Assembly (NCBI GenBank): GCA_035610835.1
Contig: CM069454.1
Span: forward strand, 59,192,580 to 59,256,579
Source of the DNA: Ophiura sarsii
Taxonomy: Eukaryota > Echinodermata > Ophiuroidea > Amphilepidida > Ophiuridae
Direction of reading: 5' to 3'
Length of the DNA stretch: 64,000 nt
Position 1 is the stretch's first letter, and each line of letters begins with the position of its first letter. This document shows, one piece after another, positions 53,846 through 64,000 of this stretch. The notes beneath the pieces were generated by a model. That model saw only the letters and a program-made list of their open reading frames with translations. It ran no database searches and was not told the DNA's origin. The position numbers and the translations under genes are program-made.

Positions 53846-54229
53846 TTAAAGGTATATTATGTGATCTTTTCCAGGGGACGCCCTCAATCCTCGAAAAAAA
53901 ATTGGAAGCAGATTTTCTTGCAGATTTACTTTTCTGATCATAAATCATAAATATATTCCAATTAACAGAGCGATACGATTCCGAATAACCTAAAAATCAT
54001 AGTGTTAGAGTGAATTTAGGGTAAAATTTGAAAAAAATAGATTGTACCGAGCGGTACAATCTATTTTCAAACCATGATTTTGAAGTAATTAGGAATTGTA
54101 TCGATCTGTAACTTAAAAGATCTTTATGATTTATGATCAAAAATGCAAATCTGCAAGAAAATCTGCTTTCATAGTAAAAATCAATGACAGAGGGCGCTAC
54201 TTGGAAAAGATCACATAATATGCCTTTAA
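53846..54229. mobile_element. TTAA-flanked MITE (TTAAAGGTATATTATGTGATC), copy 2
   Basis: TTAAAGGTATATTATGTGAT then CTTTTCCAG at the left, TTGGAAAAGATCACATAATA then TGCCTTTAA at the right. Same family as 40,276-40,653, with the same TCTGATCATAAATC arms. Confidence 0.85.
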
Positions 54230-54589
54230 GGATTTTATTTCTAAAGATCTGTGCAAACATGTATCAGATTATTTATTCTGGCAGAGAGGCTGTCCCGTGG
54301 CCATTAGCTTTCAAAATAATTTTAGTTGGTTAAAAGTGTACAATTTATTTAAAAACGGAACAATATTTGTTGAATTTCACTATTGAATAACGGTAGGGCA
54401 GGCACTCTAATCTGATCAACACAAAAGCCTAATTTTATCTTTGCTCTGCTGAATTCACAAAAATTATGACATCGTTTTGTCATTATTTTGCATTTAAATG
54501 TATGAAAATAGTTTGATTTGTGTATTGTGTTATTAATTAGCTAATTGTGTCTCATGTACAATTGAGACACAATTGTAGTCTTTTTGTAG

Positions 54590-54720
54590 TCATCTGATAT
54601 GTTTTTGTGCTCTATTGACTGTATAACTTGTTTGTAAATGCAAAAGCGCCATGAGCGCCATTTATGGCGGATACCGGCGCTTTATAAGTTTTCATTATTA
54701 TTATTATTATTATTATTACA
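54590..54720 (+). mobile_element. Probable LINE 3' end with (ATT)n tail
   Basis: A short hairpin AAAGCGCC ... GGCGCTTTATAA is followed directly by (ATT)8-type microsatellite DNA. A GGCGCTxTATAA hairpin next to a short repeat tail is a common form for CR1/L2-like 3' ends. No ORF remnant was recognised upstream, so the 5' limit is unknown. Confidence 0.5.
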
Positions 54721-54724
54721 ATGT

Positions 54725-56846
54725 ATTCCACTTACCTAGTATTGATAAATTTTGTTCGGTTTCAAAAATGCAGTAACTTTACCATAAATTGTTATTACTG
54801 CATAACGGTACCATGAAATGTTGTGATTCTTTTTGCTGATAACAGTAAATAAAGTGTAGCTATTGATTAAAAAAAAAAATTAAAATATATATTTATTTTA
54901 CTTTGGGTATCGTTGTTTTTGACTTGCGGTGTACATGAATATATGTATTTTGTTTGTTTTACATTTAATTATTGTGTTAGGGATTCGGCCTATTGTCATA
55001 ATTTTATTTTCATTTAAGCCATTTTTGGCACCAGGAATACACCAAGCCTGCAAGCCAAGTTGTTAAAACTACACTTTTTGTCTCTAAAATGGTTGAATTT
55101 GATATCAGTTGCATGGACAGTGTACATGTATGGGGAGCTTCAGAGTGCTCGCCCCCCTTCCCGAAAAAGAAACAAAAACAAAACAAAACCCCAAAACCAC
55201 ACAACCTACATATATTTACCTCTCCACATTTCGTCGGCGCCGTATTCGCATACAAATCATGTGTACTTCAATTCAAATTGCTAGAGCATTATTTTATCAA
55301 ATTCATCTCAAATCAGGCTTTAGTAATCATCTCATCATGTTGTATTGCAATGTATTCATGGCATGGACAGACAATCGAACCAAATCGTCTAATAATCCTG
55401 AGTGCTTGCAAACCTCATGTTTTAATACACGGGTATTGGATGCAAGTAAAATATTCAAAATATCAGTGTTTTTCCTGGGCCCCAAATGAAGAAACACGCT
55501 CATACTATAGAATATACTGACATAGGAAAAGAATAGGTTCCCCTTTAGGCAAAGAACAGGAGGGCTTTTTTTCTTCAACATTTTTTGTGAAAATGTTGGT
55601 GAATTTTAACACTTTTTTTTTTAACTGACATTTTCAAAAATTATTTCAAATTATTTTCAAAACAATTTGTAAAAAAAAGAAAAAAATCTCAAATAAATGG
55701 ATTGGACATCAGACCCGCAGGACAGGCCTTTCTTTTGTGACGCCTTAACAATCAACGGACAGATTTACAGGAAGAAACATAGCCAGAATTTGTTCAGAAG
55801 GGAAGAGTGCTGAAGCTGATCCATTATTTTGTTGCATAATTGTTCACACTGCATGTTTGTCAACGGTCGTGCGGCTTTTATTTATGAAATTCTCAATTTT
55901 GAGGTTCTTTACATAAATTCAGGAATCTTAAAGTTTTTTCAGGTGCACAAATAATCTAAAACAACATGTAATATGAAACAGTTGGAAAATGTGGTTTATT
56001 TTTAATTTTACTGACAAATTTGAATTGAATTGAAGAGGATCCCTTGTAGTGCCTGAGCATGACATCAACGCTCTACTTGAGTAGGTGGAGACTTGAGTCA
56101 AGTCTTGTGTATTGCCCGTGTTGTCTTGTCTATAAACATGGTGAATGGATTAGTCTTGGTCAAAGGCTATCTATGTCAGTTATCATTAGTGTAAGGGATC
56201 AGCTGATCATTTTTGATCATGCAGTATTTATTTGGTACATTTGTATGAAGTGACGGTGTTGGAATCAAATTAAAATCATTGTTTTTTACAAACAATAAAA
56301 ATATTTTGTGTCGTATGTATGGCTCATATTGTACTTGTTTCAAACATAATTTTGTTTATTTGTTAATGAAAACAAAATTAATAAAACCAAAGACCAAATT
56401 TGAATCAAAATTTAATAATATCAGTCTACATGCTGCTAAAATTAATCTGGTTATTTTCATAATCAGGGATGTTGGTCCAATTGGTTATTTTTGAAAACCC
56501 ACATAATTATTTCTAATTTATAAATTATAAATAAAAAGTGTACTTTGTATGATGTTAATCAACTTGAGTATGGGATTCTGTTCAAATCTGTTATATACCA
56601 TACATTGGAAAATATTGAGTGTTGCTCTCCAGTATTTATGGTTATACTGGCATCCAGGATTTGGAAGTCAGGTGGGCTGAAAATTGTTCGTTTGGCGAAA
56701 AGAGTACAGTAAGTCCGTACCTTTACCAACTGAACAAATAGCATGCGAAAAAGTTGCTATTTTACACTAATTATGCCATGATTAGGTACGTTTTTTGGCT
56801 TCAAATGAGGATCTTAAATTATTTCTCCAGGCAAGTGCAAGCCAGC
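54725..56846. other. Upstream flank of TBL1XR1, nothing recognised
   Basis: AT-rich with long A and T runs. Overlapping open frames of 126-143 codons at 55,089-55,520 sit in different frames of the same strand and show no domain or composition signal of coding. A non-coding first exon of TBL1XR1 could lie here or further upstream but cannot be picked out. Confidence 0.4.
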
Positions 56847-57268
56847 CAGGCGCGTACCGCGGCATGTGAGCCAGGGGGGGGGCAGAAGTATGTCGTCCCG
56901 GTAGTGGCGTAAATTTCCCGGTACATTTTCGTAAAAGGTTGCCCCAAAAAATTTTCCAGTCAGTCAACTCGTGAATTTCACGTAAGTGGGGGGGGGGGGG
57001 GGGGGGAGGGGCGTCAAAAAAATTCGCACGGTCACAAAATTTCGCACAGTCACAAAATTTCGCACGGTCACAAAATTTTGGACTCAAAAAAGCACAACAG
57101 TTAGCCAATTCCTCAGTGTTTTAGGCCCTATTTTTTTCCTTATGCAAATTTAGCGACCCGGTCTTGGGAATTTAGCGTCCCGGTATTTGGAGCCAGGGGG
57201 GGGGGGGGGGGGCAACTTGCCCCCCCCTGCCCCCCCCCCCCCCCCCCCCCCCGGTCGGTACGCCACTG
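56847..57268. mobile_element. hAT-type MITE with 8-bp TSD AAGCCAGC
   Basis: CAGGCGCGTACCG at the left, CGGTACGCCACTG at the right. AAGCCAGC is duplicated exactly at 56,839-56,846 and 57,269-57,276. It carries the TCGCACGGTCACAAAA motif and poly-G/poly-C runs, like 43,226-43,764. Confidence 0.9.
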
Positions 57269-57659
57269 AAGCCAGCGTGCGAGAAGTTGCTATTTTTGTA
57301 CTAATTTTCTCGTCATAATTCCAAAAGTTAGGGGAGAAGCAAGGATCCAGCCTAGTTTATTTACTGACAGGCCACAATTTGTTGATTTTCCCCTACCTTC
57401 AAAACAGTGAATTTTCAAGTGTATATTTATGTAATACCCCTGATTGCACAGAATTTTACATATTAAAAGGCGAAGAACTTTTTTTCTTCTTACAATAACA
57501 AACCTTTTGGGGTTTTTGAACCTTTTTTTGCATTTCTTTTTTGTGTGTGTTGCAAATGTTTTGAAATTAATTGAGAAAATTGCTGAAAGGTCACAACGTT
57601 CCCCCAAAATGTTGGTGAAAAAAACGCCAGACCGAACGACCCTACCTGAGAGATTCATT

Positions 57660-57896
57660 TGCCCGTAAAACAGGGTCTTTTTTTCTTCTTGCCTTACTAC
57701 AATTTCTCTTTGGGATCATTCTGCGGGTACTATACATATTTCAAGATTGATTTCAGGGAGGATCTCATTACTGCAAAATGTTACAATAAGACACGCTGTG
57801 GTAATCTGTATTTACTCAAGTGGGTGACAGTTAAATAACAAGAAGTGAAAAGGGAACGTTAGGTGACAAAAAAAGAAACCCTGTTTTATAGGCCCA
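57660..57896. repeat. GCCCGTAAAACAGGGTCTTT foldback
   Basis: GCCCGTAAAACAGGGTCTTT at the left is mirrored by AAAGAAACCCTGTTTTATAG then GCCC at the right. Relatives are at 61,991-62,182 and possibly 61,410-61,500. Confidence 0.65.
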
Positions 57897-58274
57897 AGTC
57901 GCCCGACCGATTCAATTTTTTTAGAAATCGTTCGGAAAATATGTCACATGCAAATGAATACCGACCCAAATAATTTGTATGACTTGTCAAAATATAGCAA
58001 CATTTTTTTATGTATTTTGGCAACATTACAAATATTTGAAGGGGAAAACAGGAAAGAAAAAAAAGCCGACCGACCCAACCCGAGAGATCCGTTTTTGTTT
58101 GATTTTTCGTTGCCTTACTTCAAATTACAAATAACAAGCCATGGCACCTATTTAGGTGCACAGTGTAAAATGACAAGAACAACACATTTCACTGGTTTTG
58201 TTGTCCATCCCTATTTGTATACATAAATCTCTACCCACTCACAATTTTCTCTTATTTTTCTTCCCTCCCATCAG

Positions 58275-58356
58275 GTTTCCAGAGATCGAAAGCTAGTGAG
58301 CAGCATCTCTGCATTTATCCATCTCTTACACGGTACCTCATGTCTCTCCATCCATC
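58275..58356 (+). other. TBL1XR1: 5' untranslated part of the first TBL1XR1 coding exon
   Basis: A pyrimidine-rich stretch ending CTTCCCTCCCATCAG (58,261-58,274) is a good acceptor site, so at least one upstream non-coding exon is likely. The 82 bases between the acceptor and the start codon contain a six-codon upstream ORF. Confidence 0.6.
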
Positions 58357-58360
58357 ATGA
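58340..58360 (+). promoter_or_regulatory. Six-codon uORF overlapping the TBL1XR1 start (ATGA)
   Basis: ATG at 58,340 encodes MSLHPS and stops at TGA 58,358-58,360. The main start codon is 58,357-58,359, so the stop and start share ATGA. Such an overlap can allow termination-reinitiation or repress the downstream frame; this is inferred, not shown. Confidence 0.6.
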
Positions 58361-58414
58361 GTATTAGCAGTGATGAGGTCAACTTTTTAGTGTATAGGTA
58401 TCTTCAAGAGTCAG
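58357..58414 (+). CDS. TBL1XR1: TBL1XR1 (ebi-like co-repressor subunit), first coding exon
   Basis: The exon encodes MSISSDEVNFLVYRYLQES plus the first base of a Gly codon, ending at TCAG|GTAAGA (donor at 58,415, phase 1). This is the conserved N-terminus of TBL1/TBL1XR1, an F-box-like/WD40 subunit of the nuclear N-CoR/SMRT-HDAC3 co-repressor complex that acts as an exchange factor between co-repressors and co-activators. The segment starts the LisH dimerisation motif. The start is chosen because it gives exactly the family N-terminus; an upstream ATG at 58,340 is out of frame. Vertebrates have two close paralogues (TBL1X, TBL1XR1). An invertebrate gene is equally orthologous to both, so the symbol is nominal. 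Confidence 0.93.
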
Positions 58415-61973
<3,559 letters not shown>

Positions 61974-61990
61974 TAAAAAGAACAAAAACC

Positions 61991-62182
61991 CTGTTGTACG
62001 GGCCCGACCAACCTATTTTTTTTCTTCAAATTTTCAATATATTTTTTTTCCTCAATTTTTTGGGGAACATTTTGGTTGTTTTTTGCAGAATTCTTTTGGA
62101 GGGAAATTGAAATTCTTGATAATTTTTGAAAACATTCCAGACATTTTTGGAGAAAAAAGAGGTCCATTTGCCCGTACAACAG
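61991..62182. repeat. CTGTTGTACGGGCCC foldback in TBL1XR1 intron 2
   Basis: CTGTTGTACGGGC at 61,991 is mirrored by GCCCGTACAACAG at 62,170-62,182. The T-rich interior has TTTTTTTTCTTC and GAAAAAAGAGG. It lies only 26 bp past the exon 2 donor. It is a relative of 57,660-57,896. Confidence 0.7.
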
Positions 62183-62189
62183 CGTTGAG

Positions 62190-64000
62190 TTTTATGTTGC
62201 TTAGACAGGATCTACAGCATGGTTAGTGCGGCGTGAAAAATGGACGCCAAGAAATTTTGATTGAACCCATACAGAATTTGAATATTTGCAATTGGGCGTC
62301 CAGGGGTGTTTTGGGGCTTCTTCTGCTCTTCTTATGCTATGCATAATTTATATTAAAAACGTGATATTCTTTTGCTGAAAAATGACCTCCTGATTCCTAG
62401 AATTTAAAAATAAACCATATCTACAAAATAACAATAGCTTTTAGTGTTTTTTATGATCAGCCAGCTCATTTTGTTGGCCACCGACCACAATGCTCTACAC
62501 ACAGGCCAAACAATTACATGACAAATTGGAAGCGAAACTATTCTTTAGTCCAGAGAAGTTAAATTTATACGACATAAGTGTGCAAAGAACTTGGAATATT
62601 TATATCTGGCGTTTCAAAATGCCTTGGAGGAAATGGACATGTAAATGTGTGACAGACAGGCAGTCCACCTGTGAATTTCATGAATCTTTAAAAATAGCAG
62701 TGAAAATTCTCAAAGGGAATGTTTATCAATGATAACAGGCACCAAGATCTGTGCATTTCAAAAATTGAAATATATACCCCAAACCTGTTTGATGCACCAA
62801 TTTGCAAATAATTTTTAATCAAGCAAAATATTTTCATTATTATATGGTGATTTCATTTTTTGAATTCCATTTCTGAAATGTGCCACTGTAACAGGCCTGG
62901 AAAAAATAAGGCAAATTGGGAAGCTCCTTGCCAGGAAATTTGGGCATTTGGAGGGAAATTTGGGCATTTGAAGGGAACTTTTGCTCTACCCACATAAAGA
63001 GATACATACGAAATAGTGGAAAATTTTCCATTTTGGAGGGAAATTTGGGTTAGTTTACCGGGAAATCAACATTTTTTTACAGGCCTGCACTGTAAACTCC
63101 TTGAAGTGTCCATAATAGGACAACATGCCTATACTTTGTGGAGCTCGCTCAGTGAATGGGTGGTTAGCTTTTGTACAGTATAGCCACACAATTATAAATG
63201 TCTTGCTAGACAAGATACTTCAATGCTGGACTAAAAATGAATTGAAATTTCCGGACTTGTAGCCCAATTTTGGTTCCCTGGAAATTTGTATTTTTTCTGG
63301 CCCTGTTTATGTTCAGCTCCTGCAATAAATGTTTTGTCCAATTACTTATAGACACTTTGAGCTTACGGTGTACAAACTCGGAAGTTTATTGCAAGCTATT
63401 TTGGTGTGTTTTTCAGTCTATTTTAAGCCGTCTACTGACTCACCCATTTTTTCCATCTTACTGGGTATAAGTCGATAGCAGTAGCAAAATGCTCCTCAAT
63501 CCTCATTTTTTTGCTACACACTTTTTGGAAATGTGTAGCAATTTTATGCCATATGTTTACATATCAAATTTGGAAATATTTTAAAATGAAAGTTTATCAA
63601 GCAGTTTTTTGCTAGATACAAAATCCTCAATACGGACCCTGTGTGTGTCTTCTGTCTATGTAGGTGAAAGCTCTGAACACAATTATGGTTCCAAATCTTT
63701 CGGTGCTCACTATTGTATTGCATTGATATTTATTATAATAGTGATATCTGAATACTATTATGGCAAAAAAAAAGTCTTCCACTGATTACAATCAAGTTTG
63801 ATATTTGAACAATGTTTGACTACAATTATGGCACAAAATCTTTCATATTTGAATGTAGTTTGATATTATTATACTGTAAACATGTATTAGTATTTTGAGC
63901 CATAGAGAATATGCTAATCAGAGCTAAATTGAAATTCAGGTCGCAATGAAACCGTAAAAGTTGAAATAGTGGTACTGTACTGGTAATTGAAAACCATTTT
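62190..64000 (+). other. TBL1XR1: TBL1XR1 intron 2 (partial), few recognised features
   Basis: GGAGGGAAATTTGGGCATTT repeats occur at 62,950-63,055 between two ACAGGCCTG sites (62,890 and 63,080). No further exon was found. Short frames match nothing. Confidence 0.55.

Noticed and set aside
55089..55520. 143-codon and overlapping 126-codon plus-strand frames
   Set aside because: Several overlapping frames of one strand are open together in the same AT-rich DNA; no domain, no splice sites at sensible places.

Overview
This window looks like non-coding-rich genomic DNA from a marine invertebrate animal, most likely a deuterostome (echinoderm, hemichordate or amphioxus-like). The evidence is AT-rich intergenic DNA, GT-AG introns, a 100-N assembly gap, many short foldback transposons, tRNA-derived SINEs, and two recognisable genes. 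One is the conserved animal co-repressor gene TBL1XR1/ebi. The other is a single-exon leucine-rich-repeat GPCR of the GRL101/relaxin-receptor-like type, a class expanded in such genomes. The phylum is an inference; nothing here fixes the species.

Layout. 1-12.9 kb: no gene; a mosaic of TA-, TTAA- and 8-bp-TSD DNA elements, two nested foldbacks with a 31-bp satellite core (5.0-6.2 kb), and a repeated composite block of about 1.25 kb (7.9-12.5 kb). 12.99-16.2 kb: the LRR-GPCR gene on the minus strand, with a 14-bp tandem repeat directly upstream of its start. 17.6-28.9 kb: foldback elements, a tRNA-like module between 37-bp direct repeats, a 3.1-kb array of about 291-bp units rich in TGACC half-sites (20.0-23.1 kb), and a family of about 1.05 kb with 4-bp target duplications. 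28.9-36.2 kb: a tandem segmental duplication whose second copy carries several insertions absent from the first. 37-43 kb: remnants of two reverse transcriptases (one Penelope-like, one LINE), each broken by a MITE. 43-53 kb: nested MITEs, an assembly gap and a SINE inside another repeat. 53-64 kb: more MITEs, then the 5' end of TBL1XR1 on the plus strand (two coding exons, at 58,357 and 61,819; the gene runs out of the window).

The two genes show no functional link. TBL1XR1 is a nuclear subunit of the N-CoR/SMRT co-repressor complex; the LRR-GPCR is a cell-surface receptor. The rest is mainly a record of transposition. Several insertions can be dated relative to one another because an empty or intact paralogous site lies in the same window. 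The most distinctive gene-linked signals are a six-codon upstream ORF whose stop overlaps the TBL1XR1 start as ATGA, and the 14-bp repeat abutting the receptor gene. No previously undescribed multi-gene system was found.
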